64,000 nucleotides of DNA from Hymenobacter radiodurans (GCF_004355185.1 NZ_CP037922.1:3752001-3816000), one strand, 5' to 3'; counted from the stretch's first letter, positions 48,874 through 58,959 are shown. The notes: a model not told the origin generated them from the letters alone. Made by a program: numbers and translations.

Positions 48874-51332
48874 AGCGTCAGCAGCACACTTTCCAAGTCC
48901 GGCGACTGAGCAGATACGGCGGTCTTGCCAGATTGGGCTTCGAGGCGAATAATGGCCCGTCCGTTATAGGCCTGCACCTTGCTGGAGCCACTGCTGGTAC
49001 CTAAGTCATCGTGCAGCTTGCCCGCGCCGGCTAGGGAGAAATGCACCCAATTGGCCGCATCCAGGCACTGTACGCCCTGGGCGTCGAATAGCTTGGCTTC
49101 GACCGTGGTTAGGCCCTTAGCTTCGCTTATTTTTTCTAGGGTCAGGCGGGTTGGTTTGCCCCACTTCTGGGTTTGGTAGCGGAAGCTGATTTCGTCCTGC
49201 ACCATCTGCTTACCCTGGCGCGCCACCACTTTCACCTGATTCTGGCCCGCTACAAACGGCACGGTCCAGTGCAGGCCGGCGGCGGGAAAATCCTGGCTGT
49301 TGCGCTTTTTTACGCCGTAGCTTTTGCCGTTCACAAACAGCTCGGCCTGCTCGCAGTTGGAGTACACTTTTACCATTTTCTGCTCGCCTTCATTGCCCCA
49401 GCGCACGGGCCAGCTATGCCCGTAGATGTGCACCATCGGCTTGGTGGTCCAGTACGATTGAAACACGTAATAGGCCTCTTTTTTAGTAAAATCGCGCTCT
49501 ACCACTCCCTTCTGGTTCATGTAGGGCACGGGGTTGTCGGGGCGGACGGGTGTGGAGAAATCCTTGAAGGGCCAGTAAGCGGTGCCGCTGAGCCAGGGCA
49601 TGGTTTCCTGCTCTTTCAGGTGCCAATCGACGAGGTTGCAGAGGTAAGATTCGCTCCAGTCGCCATCTTTCGAGACGCGGGCGCTGCCGCCGAATAAAGA
49701 CGCGTCGCCGGCGCGTTCGTCGGCCCGCTGGGCGCTGCTGATTTTGGCCAGAGCGTTATCAGGGTTTTCGGAGTGGCGACCAGCGTGGCTGTCGCCGCCC
49801 CATTCCACGTGCAGAAAGCGTTTTACACTCTGAAACTCTTTCTCGCTAACTTCCTTGTAATCAGTGTACACTCCGCGGTACCAACCAGCCCATATGGAGG
49901 GCGAGTACACGTCTACGATGTCTTTGCAGAAGTCGCAGCGGCGGATGGCGGTGTAGCGGGCCGGGTCGAGCTGGTGAGACAGCGCGTTTAGCTCCTTCAT
50001 GTAAGTCCGAATCTTTTCCTTATCGAACTCCGGAAAATCGCCGGGCCAGTCGTTTTCGTTGCCCAACCCCCAGATGATAACTGACGGGTGGTTGTAGTGC
50101 TGCTGAATCATGTTGGTGAGCATGCGGCGGCCCTGCTCCTGGTAAATTTTGCCCCCCAGCCCACCCCGACACCACGGAATCTCCTCCCACACCACGATGC
50201 CCAGACTGTCGCACTGCTGCAGCACAATGCGCGACTGCTGGTAATGCCCCAGCCGAATAAAATTGACGCCCATTTCCTTCATCATCCGCATCTCCTGCCG
50301 GATCATGGGCTCAGTCATGGCGGCAGCTACGCCCGCGTGATCTTCGTGGCGGTGAGTGCCGCGCAGCAGCAGGCGCTGGCCATTTAATTTAAACGGCCCT
50401 TTCTCCACAAACTCGATGTGCCGAAATCCAATTTTCTCGGTTTGCACAAAGGTGTCGGCGCCAGATTTTACGGTCACTTGCACCGTGTACAGCTGCGGTT
50501 TCTCTGGCGACCAAAGCTGCGGGGTTTTCAGCTGAAACGTGTGCAAATCTTGCTCGCCCGCTTTTACCGCATAGTTTGCCTGGTGCTTGCCAACCTGCTT
50601 GCCTTTGGGGTCCAGCACGCGCACCTGTACCTGGGTTTCGCCACCCTGCGCGGGTTCCTGAAACGCAGCTTTGATGCTCAGCCGGCCCTGTTTGCCGGCC
50701 GGGTCAACTTCCGCTTTGGCCATCACCCGCTCCAGCGAAATAGCCGGCACGTGCACCATGTTCAGGTAGCGATAAAGCCCCCCATAGAGGTTAAAGTCCG
50801 ATAAATCGGAAGGCATCATCTCCAGGTCGCGCGAGTTGTCGCTGCGGATGGAGAGTGGAATTTTGCCTTTGAATTGCTTTTGGAAGGCTTCCGTTTTCTG
50901 GAAGTCGGCAACGGCTTGGGTAATATCGACCGTCCACTCGTCGTAGCCGCCCACGTGGCTACCTACTTTGGTGGTGTTGATATAGACCTCGGTTTTCTGG
51001 CCGGCGCCCTCAAAATGGAGCAGTGTGCGGCCGTTGGTATATGGGTTTTGCACCTCAAGCTGCGTGCGGTACCAGCCGGGTCCCTGGTAGTAGTTCACGT
51101 CTGGATTGACCGCATCGCGAGCGTTGAAACAGTGCGGCAGCGTTACTTTCTCCCACAGCGGCACGCTTTCCGGATTGCCGGCTCCTACGGGCCGCACGGC
51201 CTCCCACACGCCACCAAGGTCTTGTTTTACGAACTCCCAGTTGTCAGTCAGACGGGTACTTTTTTGGGCGAAAGCAAATTTGCCCCCCAACAGGAAAATC
51301 AGAAGTAGTATAGTGAGTTTGACGACTTTCAC
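48870..51332 (-). CDS. Glycoside hydrolase family 2 with DUF4982-like domain
   Basis: 820 residues with a signal peptide (LTILLLIFLLGGKFAFAQ). Sugar-binding and Ig-like domains precede a TIM barrel with acid/base Glu in VIIWGLGNENDW (about residue 424) and nucleophile Glu in FLHVEWGGDS (about 509). A DUF4982-like module (MVKVYSNCEQAELFVNGKSYG) and another Ig-like module follow. It differs strongly from its neighbour, so the pair probably act on different linkages of one glycan. It is third in the utilisation locus. Confidence 0.9.
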   Translation of the reverse strand: MKVVKLTILLLIFLLGGKFAFAQKSTRLTDNWEFVKQDLGGVWEAVRPVGAGNPESVPLWEKVTLPHCFNARDAVNPDVNYYQGPGWYRTQLEVQNPYTNGRTLLHFEGAGQKTEVYINTTKVGSHVGGYDEWTVDITQAVADFQKTEAFQKQFKGKIPLSIRSDNSRDLEMMPSDLSDFNLYGGLYRYLNMVHVPAISLERVMAKAEVDPAGKQGRLSIKAAFQEPAQGGETQVQVRVLDPKGKQVGKHQANYAVKAGEQDLHTFQLKTPQLWSPEKPQLYTVQVTVKSGADTFVQTEKIGFRHIEFVEKGPFKLNGQRLLLRGTHRHEDHAGVAAAMTEPMIRQEMRMMKEMGVNFIRLGHYQQSRIVLQQCDSLGIVVWEEIPWCRGGLGGKIYQEQGRRMLTNMIQQHYNHPSVIIWGLGNENDWPGDFPEFDKEKIRTYMKELNALSHQLDPARYTAIRRCDFCKDIVDVYSPSIWAGWYRGVYTDYKEVSEKEFQSVKRFLHVEWGGDSHAGRHSENPDNALAKISSAQRADERAGDASLFGGSARVSKDGDWSESYLCNLVDWHLKEQETMPWLSGTAYWPFKDFSTPVRPDNPVPYMNQKGVVERDFTKKEAYYVFQSYWTTKPMVHIYGHSWPVRWGNEGEQKMVKVYSNCEQAELFVNGKSYGVKKRNSQDFPAAGLHWTVPFVAGQNQVKVVARQGKQMVQDEISFRYQTQKWGKPTRLTLEKISEAKGLTTVEAKLFDAQGVQCLDAANWVHFSLAGAGKLHDDLGTSSGSSKVQAYNGRAIIRLEAQSGKTAVSAQSPDLESVLLTL

Positions 51333-51405
51333 AGGCTAATGGTTAATGCGTATTCTTTCAGTTCTCACTGAACTAAAAGTTGCTTCGTGTTTACTCAAAT
51401 AAGGC

Positions 51406-51500
51406 GGTCATGCAGCGCAGCGCGAAGCATCTCGCGGGCTGATGCAGGATTACTACTCTTGGTAAACACGCGAGATGCTTCGGCTCCGCCTCTGCATGAC
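51406..51500. repeat. Copy 2 of the ~90-bp hairpin repeat
   Basis: Left arm GGTCATGCAGCGCAGCGCGA...AGCATCTCG, right arm CGAGATGCTTCGGCTCCGCC...TGCATGAC. The arms match the copy at 29667-29757 with a few differences; the central ~36 bases differ. It sits between the GH88 and GH2 genes. Confidence 0.8.
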
Positions 51501-51509
51501 GTTCTGGGG

Positions 51510-52703
51510 TTACTGAAGCGCCAATGTCGTGTAGTTTTTGTGGCGCCACAGGGCTTCCAGGAAATAATAATCGGCGTACACCAGCGGCACATCGATTTCC
51601 GATTTAGAAGGCTTGTTGCCGGTGGAGTGCTTCAGCAGGAAAAAGTTATTTGTGCCTGCCGCTGCGAGATACTGCGGCGTGCAAAGGCTGCTGAGCATCG
51701 CTGTTGCAGACTCATAATACTTCTTTGGGTTCTTGGCATACTTGCTCAGTTCCAGCAACCCCGAGGCAGCCACGGCGGCGGCCGATGCGTCGCGGGGTGA
51801 GTTGGGGATGGCAGGGTCGTTGAAATCCCAGTAGGGAATGTGGTCGGGAACCCTGTTGGTTTGCTTGATGAAATAGTCGGCGGCGTTTTGGGCAGCGGTG
51901 AGGTACTGCTTGTTGCCGGTGAAGCGGTAGAGCATGGTGTAGCCGTAAATCGCCCAGGCTTGGCCCCGCGCCCAGCAGGAGTTATCGGCAATGCCCTGGT
52001 GGGTCATCTGCTTGCGCAGCTTGCCGGTGGCCGGGTCGAAATCGAGGACGTGGAAGGTACTGTGGTCCTTGCGAAACCGGTACTTCAGATCGGTATTGGC
52101 GTGTGCTTTGGCGATGCGCGCTAAGGTTGTGTCGCCGCTGAGCTTGGCCGCCGACAGCAGCATTTCCAGGTTCATCAAATTATCGACGATAACCGGATAC
52201 GTGAACGGCGCGAAATCCCAGGAGCGAATGGCGCCGACCGTCGGGTTGAAGCGGCGCACCAGCGTGGCCGAGGCTTGCAACACTACCTGCTTGTACTTCG
52301 GATTCTGCGTGAGAGCGTAGCCCTGACCAAAGGAGTTATTGATAATGAAGCCCAGATCGTGCGTGCTGGTCGTATTCTTCTCCGCCTCTAAGGTTTCGGT
52401 CCAGGCGGCGGCGCGGCGGCGCCAGCTTTCCTTCTTGGTAAGCCGGGCCATGTACCACAGGTTGCCGGCGAAAAACCCGCTGGTCCAGTTGCGGGAAGAA
52501 GTGAGCAGAATCGTACCGTCCTCTTTGCTGCTGCGTGGATATTTCGTGCTATCCGGGTATTGACTTAAATAGCCCGTGTACTGCTTCTCGGCCAACGCAA
52601 GCACTTGCTCCACCGGAATAGCAGTGACTTTTTGAGCAAAACCTGCTTGGCCCACTAGTACCAATGCGAAGAGAGAAAAAAGGGCTTTGTGCAGTACTCC
52701 CAT
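51510..52703 (-). CDS. Glycoside hydrolase family 88 (unsaturated uronyl hydrolase)
   Basis: 397 residues with a signal peptide (ALFSLFALVLVGQAGFAQ). The (alpha/alpha)6 barrel pattern fits GH88: SRNWTSGFFAGNLWYMARL, an Asp in HDLGFIINNSFGQGY (about residue 113), and VIVDNLMNLEMLL with the second Asp (about residue 171). The family hydrates the double bond of unsaturated uronic acids left by polysaccharide lyases. The target is therefore a uronate-containing glycan such as pectin, ulvan or a glycosaminoglycan. GH105 is a less likely alternative. Confidence 0.88.
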   Translation of the reverse strand: MGVLHKALFSLFALVLVGQAGFAQKVTAIPVEQVLALAEKQYTGYLSQYPDSTKYPRSSKEDGTILLTSSRNWTSGFFAGNLWYMARLTKKESWRRRAAAWTETLEAEKNTTSTHDLGFIINNSFGQGYALTQNPKYKQVVLQASATLVRRFNPTVGAIRSWDFAPFTYPVIVDNLMNLEMLLSAAKLSGDTTLARIAKAHANTDLKYRFRKDHSTFHVLDFDPATGKLRKQMTHQGIADNSCWARGQAWAIYGYTMLYRFTGNKQYLTAAQNAADYFIKQTNRVPDHIPYWDFNDPAIPNSPRDASAAAVAASGLLELSKYAKNPKKYYESATAMLSSLCTPQYLAAAGTNNFFLLKHSTGNKPSKSEIDVPLVYADYYFLEALWRHKNYTTLALQ

Positions 52704-52799
52704 TACTTCAGGTTAAGAATGAGTCAGTGAAAGGCGGCGCGAATGCTGCTGATTTCGATAACGTAGTAGCCAACGGATGATGGCATATGGAGCGCCCGA

Positions 52800-52842
52800 A
52801 AATTGCCCCCCAGCCAAGTAACTAGCGGCTGGGGGGCAATTT
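52800..52842. terminator. Inverted GC-tract words forming a hairpin after susD
   Basis: AAATTGCCCCCCAGCC (52800-52815) pairs perfectly with GGCTGGGGGGCAATTT (52827-52842). Each arm is one full copy of the window-wide word. It lies between the susD-like and GH88 genes and may terminate or attenuate transcription. Confidence 0.75.
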
Positions 52843-52952
52843 CTGATAGTCGGCGTGTGGACGTGTTTTTCCGGCAGCATTTGCAGATGCAACCGCACGC
52901 TCACCACGCATTCGTGACTACCAAAAAAGCCCCCCGCCGTAGTTTTTGAAGG

Positions 52953-54374
52953 CTAGAAGCCGGGATTTTGCGTGAGGTTGGGGTTGAGCAACACTTCGCT
53001 CTGCGGAATCGGGAATAGCAGGTAGTTGTCGCTAATGGTGCGGTTGAAGGTGGCTTGCTGCACCGGCTTCAGGCGGTTGAGCCGAATCAGGTCGTAGCGG
53101 CGGTGGCCTTCGTTGCACAGTTCCCAAGCGCGCTCCCGCACCAGCAAATCCACAAATGCATCTTTGGTAGTGGCCGTGAGCGGCAGCGGCGCCAGGCCCG
53201 CCCGTACGCGCACCCGGTTGATGCCTTCGTACTTGGCCGCGTTCCCCGCATTTAGGTTGTTGTACGCCTCCGACTGCATCAGCAGCACGTCGGCGAAGCG
53301 GGTAATCAGCCAGTTCACGCGCGAGTCGTTGCCGATGCGGCGGTCGTCGCGGAATTTGTTGAAGTAATACTGAGGCAGCACGGTGGTGCCGGCGCGGTTG
53401 CTCACGTTCCACTCTTTGCGCACATCGGTAGCCGCGTAGGAGTTGACAAAAGCATTCGAAACCGTGAAGGAGGCAAACCCACCCAGCAGCGCCGGATAAT
53501 TCTGCCGCACGATGATATTACCCACGTTGGGGGGCAAATCGAACTGCACGGAGAGAATATGCTCCGGGCCGTTTTCCCGATCTGGCAAGAATACGTCGCC
53601 GTACACCGGGGACAGGCTATAGGTATTGGAAGAAATTACGCGGTTGCAGGCTTCCAGCGCACTCTGGTTGTCCGTGCCTTGGGCAAACGCCGTGCTGGCG
53701 CGCGTCAGGTATACTTTGGCCAGCATAGCCGAGGCTGCGCCCGTGGAAATGCGGCCTTTGCTGGCGGCCGGAATCTGGTTTTCGGGCAGGCAATTAGTTT
53801 CGGCAAACTTCAGATCGTCGATAATCTGCTGGTATATCTGCTCCTGGGGCGTGCGCGAAGGCCGCAAATCATCATTGGGGCCAGCCACGGGGGCCAAAAT
53901 CAGCGGCACATCGCCAAAGCTGCGCACCAACTCAAAATACCCCAGAGCCCGCAAGAAGCGCGCGTTGCCGATGATATTATTTTTGCGCGCCTCATCCATA
54001 TTGATGGGGGGCGTTTTTTGGATTACATCATTGGCCCGACTGATCATCCGGTAGGTGTTGATCCACCAGAAAGCTATTTCGCCGTTGTTAGCGGTGTAGG
54101 TGTAGCGGCTCAGCTCGGCGCGGTCGCCGGTGGCGGCGCCCACCACTTCCATGTATTCGCCGGGCAGCTCCGTCACCAGCCACACGGTGCGGCCATAGTG
54201 CGTTTGGGCTTGCATGGTGCTGAAAACGCCGTTTAGGGCCGCAGTGGCGTCGCCTTCGTTTTGATAAAAGTTGCTGCTCGTCAGGAAGTCGTAGGGCTTT
54301 TCTTCCAGAAATTTCTCGCAGGAGGAGAACAAGCCAAGTGAACAGATGCCCAGGAGAATAATCTTCTTTTTCAT
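52953..54374 (-). CDS. SusD/RagB-family glycan-binding lipoprotein
   Basis: 473 residues with a lipoprotein signal (IILLGICSLGLFSSCEKFLEEKP). SusD hallmarks are the EEKPYDFLT opening, TPR-like helices (NARFLRALGYFELVRSFGDVPL), and the C-terminal RERAWELCNEGHRRYDLIRLNRL block. It caps the SusC-like porin at the cell surface and captures the glycan. The gene is 26 bases after the porin gene. Confidence 0.96.
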   Translation of the reverse strand: MKKKIILLGICSLGLFSSCEKFLEEKPYDFLTSSNFYQNEGDATAALNGVFSTMQAQTHYGRTVWLVTELPGEYMEVVGAATGDRAELSRYTYTANNGEIAFWWINTYRMISRANDVIQKTPPINMDEARKNNIIGNARFLRALGYFELVRSFGDVPLILAPVAGPNDDLRPSRTPQEQIYQQIIDDLKFAETNCLPENQIPAASKGRISTGAASAMLAKVYLTRASTAFAQGTDNQSALEACNRVISSNTYSLSPVYGDVFLPDRENGPEHILSVQFDLPPNVGNIIVRQNYPALLGGFASFTVSNAFVNSYAATDVRKEWNVSNRAGTTVLPQYYFNKFRDDRRIGNDSRVNWLITRFADVLLMQSEAYNNLNAGNAAKYEGINRVRVRAGLAPLPLTATTKDAFVDLLVRERAWELCNEGHRRYDLIRLNRLKPVQQATFNRTISDNYLLFPIPQSEVLLNPNLTQNPGF

Positions 54375-54400
54375 GTCAGTACCGATTATTACCTAGTTGA

Positions 54401-57400
54401 TTAAAAGCCAATCCGCACACCGGCAATGAAGGTCCGGGTGGTGGGAAATGCGTTATAGTCCGTGTTTTGGCTCAAAGGCGAGTTGTTGGGGTTGCTGCGG
54501 TCGCCAAACGAGTTCACCTCCGGGTCGAAGCCCGAGTAATCCGTAATCGTAATCAGATTATGCCCCGTCACGTAGATGCTCGCCGATTTTACGGTGGCGC
54601 TGATACCTTGTGGCACGGGCACTTGGAAGGAAATGGTAGCGGTTTTGAGGCGCACAAAGCTGCCATCTTCTATCACGTCGCTTGTGATGCCCGTATTGCG
54701 TCGCACTACGCTGTTGGCTTTCGGGATGGTGTTGCTGGTGCCGGGGCCAGTCCAGCGGTCGACAACCGTTTTCAGCTTATTAGGAGCTACAAACCCCGAT
54801 TCCAACTCGTAGCGGTTCAGGTTCAGAATATCGGAGCCTTCTACCCCTTGAATAAAGAAGTTTAGGCTAACTGGACCGAGGGTGAAGTTGTTGGTGACGC
54901 CATAAATAAACTTGGGTTGGGCCTGCCCGATGATGGTGCGGTCGTTGCCGTCAATTCTGTTGTCGCCGTTCAGGTCGGCGTAGCGCGGGTCGCCGGGACG
55001 CACGCTGGTGGTGATGCCGCTGGCCGTAATTTCTTCAGGCGTCTGCCAGATTCCCTGAAACACGTAGCCGTAAAATGCGCCAATTGGCTCCCCTACGCGC
55101 AGCACACTCGTCGCGCCTGTGGCGCCTGGGAAGATGCTGGTGCTCGACTGACCCACAAACCGCTCCCGCTCCCCGTTCAGGTCGAGCACTTCATTGCGGT
55201 TGAGCGACAGGTTCAGATTGGTATTCCAGGAGAATGCTTTGGTGTCAAAATTCACCGTATTCAAAGAAAACTCGAAGCCTTTGTTCTGCACGCTGCCGGC
55301 ATTTTGCAGAATATTGGAGAAGCCCGAGGTCTGCGGGATAGACACTTGCAGCAGCAGATCCGTAGTTTTCTTGTAGTAATAGTCCGCCGTTACAGTTATT
55401 CGGTTTTTCAGGAAAGCCAAGTCAATGCCCACATCGGTAGAAGCCGTTGATTCCCAGCTCAGATTCGGATTGGGAATATTAGAAGCCGTCAGGCCAACTA
55501 AGCGGGTAGTGCCCGCAGTGTACGCGTTCAAGCCATAGCGTCCCACCGACTGATATGAGCCGATTTCCTGGTTGCCGGTAATGCCGTAGCTGGCGCGCAG
55601 CTTCAGGTCGCTGAAAGCAGTCAGGTTCTCCATGAAACGCTCATCGATAACCCGGTAAGCCACGGCCGCCGATGGGAAATATCCCCATTTATTGTCTTCT
55701 CCGAAACGCGACGAGCCGTCGGCGCGCATGGTAAAGGTGAACAGGTATTTCTCGAACAGGCGGTAGTTGACGCGGCCAAAATAAGACGCCAGCGTATTCT
55801 GGTTTTTCCCGGATGAAGGCGTCAGCACATTGGCACCAATACCGATATTGTCGCTACCCAGCGCGTTCGTAAAAAAGTTGTTTGCTGAGGCGCTATAGTT
55901 GCCATTTACAAACTGCTGCGACGTAAGACCCACCACCACATTCAGCGCATTATTCTCGTTTAGCGCCCGGTCGAAGGTCAGCGTGTTTTCATTCAGCCAG
56001 CTATAATTACTGTTCGACGCTTTCGTTGCCGAGCCATTGGTATTTTGCCCTACAAACACTGTGGAGGGAATAAACTGGTCGCGCTGGTTGCCAAACACAT
56101 CAACGCCGCCGGAAATGCGCAGCTTCAAGCCCTTCAGAATTTCATACTCGCCGGCCACATTAATTAAGCCCCGCGTGATAGTTGCCTCGTCCTTGGCCAG
56201 ATCAGCGTAAGCAACGGGGTTACCCCCAATTTCCACGTAGGGAATTGGCTGGTTTTGTAAGGTGTAGTTGCCATCTGCGTCGCGCACGGTTTGCGTGGGG
56301 CTAAAACGCAGAGCGTCCAGCACCACGCCGCCAAGGCTCCCCCCGTTGCTATTCACGGTCGTGCGCTGCTGTTGCGTCCGGGAAATTTGGCTGGTGAAGT
56401 TGAGGTTGATTTTATTACTGATCTTCTTATCCAGATTCAGTCGAATGGATCCACGCTTGAAGCCCGAGTTCTGAATAATACCGTCCTGATCGAAGTAGTT
56501 GAAGCTCAGGTTGTAGCGCGTCTCCGCGTTGCCCCCATTAAAACCCAGCTGGTAGTTGCTTATCCGGCCCTGGCGAAAAACCTCGTCCTGCCAGTTGGTG
56601 CCTTCCCCAAACTGATCTATCTGTTGCTGAGTAAAGGGTAAAGGCGTAGTCGTTCTATTTTCTAAGTTATTGAGCGTCTGGGCTTCATTCAGGTACGTAG
56701 CATACTCCGTGGCATTCATCAGCTCATACTGCTTCCGAATGTTGCTCACGCCGGTATATGCTTCAAAGCTGATGGTATTTGCGCCGGCCTTGCCTTTTTT
56801 AGTGGTGATAATCACGACACCATTTGCCCCCCGGCTGCCATAAATGGCGGTGGCCGACGCATCTTTCAACACCTCAATCGACTCGATATCGCTGGGGTTG
56901 ATGGAGTTCAGGTCGCCGGCGCCCGGAAAGCCGTCAATCACGAACAGCGGCTCGTTGCCGGAGTTGATGGAATTGGTACCCCGAATCCGGATAGAAACGC
57001 TGCCGCCCGGCTCCGAATTCGTTTGTGTAACCTGTACGCCACTCACGCGGCCTTGCAGTATCTGTTCGGGCCGCGTAATGGGCGTTTCGGCCACCTGCTC
57101 CGCCGATATGGAAGCGACGGCGCCTGTTACGTCCTGCTTGCGCTGGGTGCCGTAGCCCACTACCACTACATCATTCAGTTCCGTCGTTTTCTCCTTTAAC
57201 TGGACTGAACCAACTGTAGAATTGCCCCCCACACTCACTTCCGTCGACTCAAAGCCGATAAAGGAGAACACCAGTACTGGCGAGCTTTCAGTGGGCACCG
57301 ACAGACTAAACCTTCCTTCAGGATCAGTGGAAGTACCCGTGGTAGTGCCTTTCACAACTACTGAGACTCCAGGGAGCGGCGCCTTATCGACGGCGCTCAG

Positions 57401-57490
57401 AACGGTGCCGGCCACCTGACGGGTTTGGGCATGTGCTGATAAGCTCGCGACCAGCGCCAAGAATATCAGCAAAAGAGTAGGTGTTCGCAT
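54401..57490 (-). CDS. SusC/RagA-family TonB-dependent glycan transporter
   Basis: 1,029 residues: a signal peptide (LLLIFLALVASLSAHAQ), a carboxypeptidase-regulatory-like domain (VAGTVLSAVDKAPLPGVSVVVKGTTTG), the TonB box/plug region (LNDVVVVGYGTQRKQDVTGAV), the plug (GSVSIRIRGTNSINSGNEPLFVIDG) and a 22-strand barrel ending in IAGVRIGF. It imports oligosaccharides with the SusD partner using TonB energy. It is the first structural gene of the locus and lies 89 bases from a LacI-type operator. Confidence 0.97.
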   Translation of the reverse strand: MRTPTLLLIFLALVASLSAHAQTRQVAGTVLSAVDKAPLPGVSVVVKGTTTGTSTDPEGRFSLSVPTESSPVLVFSFIGFESTEVSVGGNSTVGSVQLKEKTTELNDVVVVGYGTQRKQDVTGAVASISAEQVAETPITRPEQILQGRVSGVQVTQTNSEPGGSVSIRIRGTNSINSGNEPLFVIDGFPGAGDLNSINPSDIESIEVLKDASATAIYGSRGANGVVIITTKKGKAGANTISFEAYTGVSNIRKQYELMNATEYATYLNEAQTLNNLENRTTTPLPFTQQQIDQFGEGTNWQDEVFRQGRISNYQLGFNGGNAETRYNLSFNYFDQDGIIQNSGFKRGSIRLNLDKKISNKINLNFTSQISRTQQQRTTVNSNGGSLGGVVLDALRFSPTQTVRDADGNYTLQNQPIPYVEIGGNPVAYADLAKDEATITRGLINVAGEYEILKGLKLRISGGVDVFGNQRDQFIPSTVFVGQNTNGSATKASNSNYSWLNENTLTFDRALNENNALNVVVGLTSQQFVNGNYSASANNFFTNALGSDNIGIGANVLTPSSGKNQNTLASYFGRVNYRLFEKYLFTFTMRADGSSRFGEDNKWGYFPSAAVAYRVIDERFMENLTAFSDLKLRASYGITGNQEIGSYQSVGRYGLNAYTAGTTRLVGLTASNIPNPNLSWESTASTDVGIDLAFLKNRITVTADYYYKKTTDLLLQVSIPQTSGFSNILQNAGSVQNKGFEFSLNTVNFDTKAFSWNTNLNLSLNRNEVLDLNGERERFVGQSSTSIFPGATGATSVLRVGEPIGAFYGYVFQGIWQTPEEITASGITTSVRPGDPRYADLNGDNRIDGNDRTIIGQAQPKFIYGVTNNFTLGPVSLNFFIQGVEGSDILNLNRYELESGFVAPNKLKTVVDRWTGPGTSNTIPKANSVVRRNTGITSDVIEDGSFVRLKTATISFQVPVPQGISATVKSASIYVTGHNLITITDYSGFDPEVNSFGDRSNPNNSPLSQNTDYNAFPTTRTFIAGVRIGF

Positions 57491-57573
57491 GGGACGGTGG
57501 GCTTAGTGGAGAATTAGTATTGTAATCTCCGCAAACTCACTGGCTATCAATCATCGGGGGCTTTTTTATTTAC

Positions 57574-57585
57574 GTAAACGTTTAC
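57574..57585. promoter_or_regulatory. LacI-family operator palindrome upstream of the susC-like gene
   Basis: GTAAACGTTTAC is a perfect 12-base palindrome with the central CG typical of LacI-family operators. It lies between the divergent SusC-like gene and the LacI-type regulator gene, so it is the natural target of that regulator. Confidence 0.75.
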
Positions 57586-57794
57586 AGTGATTAATAAAAA
57601 ACTCTCCGTTTAATTATCTAAGATTGGCAGAGAATCGGATTGGGGATTTATCTCGGGCGCTAAATTCATTTACCAAAAATCAATCTAGCACCATAGGTGT
57701 CACCTCTGCGGCTTCTTTTACCTGCCAGTTTTGCCCCCAATGATCACATTAAAAACGAAATAATTCGTTTGCTCTCATTTTAATAATTTGATTG

Positions 57795-58814
57795 ATGGAG
57801 CCGGTAAACCTGAAGCGACTTGCCCAAGAACTCAAACTTTCTGTGGCTACAGTATCCAGAGCTCTGAATAACAGTAAAAGCGCATCACAGGAGACCAAAG
57901 CCAGAGTATTGGCCATGGCCCAAAAGTTGAATTATGAGCCAAATCCACACGCCAGCAGCCTACGCCGACACAATAGCAAAACAATTGGAGTAATACTTCC
58001 GGAAGTAACCAACCCCTTTTTTTCCTTAGTAATAGATGGAATTGAGGAGGTGGCGCGCGATAATAATTACCACGTATTAATTTATCTGACGCATGATAAT
58101 TATCAGCGTGAATTAGCAATTACCCGATTATTGGTTGGGGGGCGAATTGACGGGGTTTTGATATCGGTTGCTAGCACCAGTCAGAATTTTGATCATCTAG
58201 ATTTACTAAGACAACGAAATATTCCAACTGTATTTTTCGACCGGGTGTATGACGGCCTCGACACGGCGCAGGTAACGACTGATAATTATGAAAGCAGCTA
58301 CGCGGCAACTTGCCATCTTATTGATAACGGCTGCCGCACAATAGCTCACTTGGCAGTTTCGAACAGCTTATCCATCGGGCGTACGCGCACGCAAGGCTAC
58401 GTTGCCGCTCTACATCAAAACGGAATTCCTTTCGATGATGAACTGCTGCTACGCGCACAAACCACTAAGAACCAGGATGTGGCTATGATTCAAGGGTTAT
58501 TGCAACGTAGACCGGATATCGACGGAATTTTCGCGTCGGTTGAGAGCCTAGCAATGAGTAGCTATGAAGCCTGCCAGAATCTGGGGCTGTCTATTGTAAC
58601 AGATATAAAAATCATAGCCTTTTCCAATCTCGAAATCGCCTCTTTTCTGAGTCCTCCCCTCACTACTATTACCCAACCAGCCTACACTATGGGCCGAGAA
58701 GCCGCCCGAATTCTATTCGAAGCACTCCTTGAAAATACGCCGATTTCAGCCAGCCACAGCCTAGAATTAAAATCAACACTGGTTGTCAGAAGCTCTACTC
58801 TGGCAGTGAGCTAA
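57795..58814 (+). CDS. LacI-family transcriptional regulator
   Basis: About 339 residues. ATG at 57795 is preferred over a TTG one codon upstream. The N-terminal HTH (VNLKRLAQELKLSVATVSRALNNSKSASQETKARVLAMAQKLNYEPNPHASSLRR) and hinge precede a periplasmic-binding-like sensor domain (TIGVILPEVTNPFFSLVIDGIEEVARDNNYHVLIY... DGVLISVAS). It is divergent from the glycan locus and should sense a breakdown sugar. LacI control of a SusC/D locus is less common than hybrid two-component or SusR types. Confidence 0.93.
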   Translation: MEPVNLKRLAQELKLSVATVSRALNNSKSASQETKARVLAMAQKLNYEPNPHASSLRRHNSKTIGVILPEVTNPFFSLVIDGIEEVARDNNYHVLIYLTHDNYQRELAITRLLVGGRIDGVLISVASTSQNFDHLDLLRQRNIPTVFFDRVYDGLDTAQVTTDNYESSYAATCHLIDNGCRTIAHLAVSNSLSIGRTRTQGYVAALHQNGIPFDDELLLRAQTTKNQDVAMIQGLLQRRPDIDGIFASVESLAMSSYEACQNLGLSIVTDIKIIAFSNLEIASFLSPPLTTITQPAYTMGREAARILFEALLENTPISASHSLELKSTLVVRSSTLAVS

Positions 58815-58959
58815 GGAGCGCGCGCAATTCGATTCTGAATTGAAGGATTCGCTCAGAGTAGCAAGACGAACCCTAGATTGAGCGCAAATGAATAGTGGGG
58901 GGCAAATTAGTGACGCCATACTGGCTTTAGGGCACATATCCGCGTTGGACTGTGGCTCT

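Noticed and set aside
53559..54236. 225-codon plus-strand frame opposite the susD-like gene
   Set aside because: Shadow frame; the opposite strand has the full SusD pattern.
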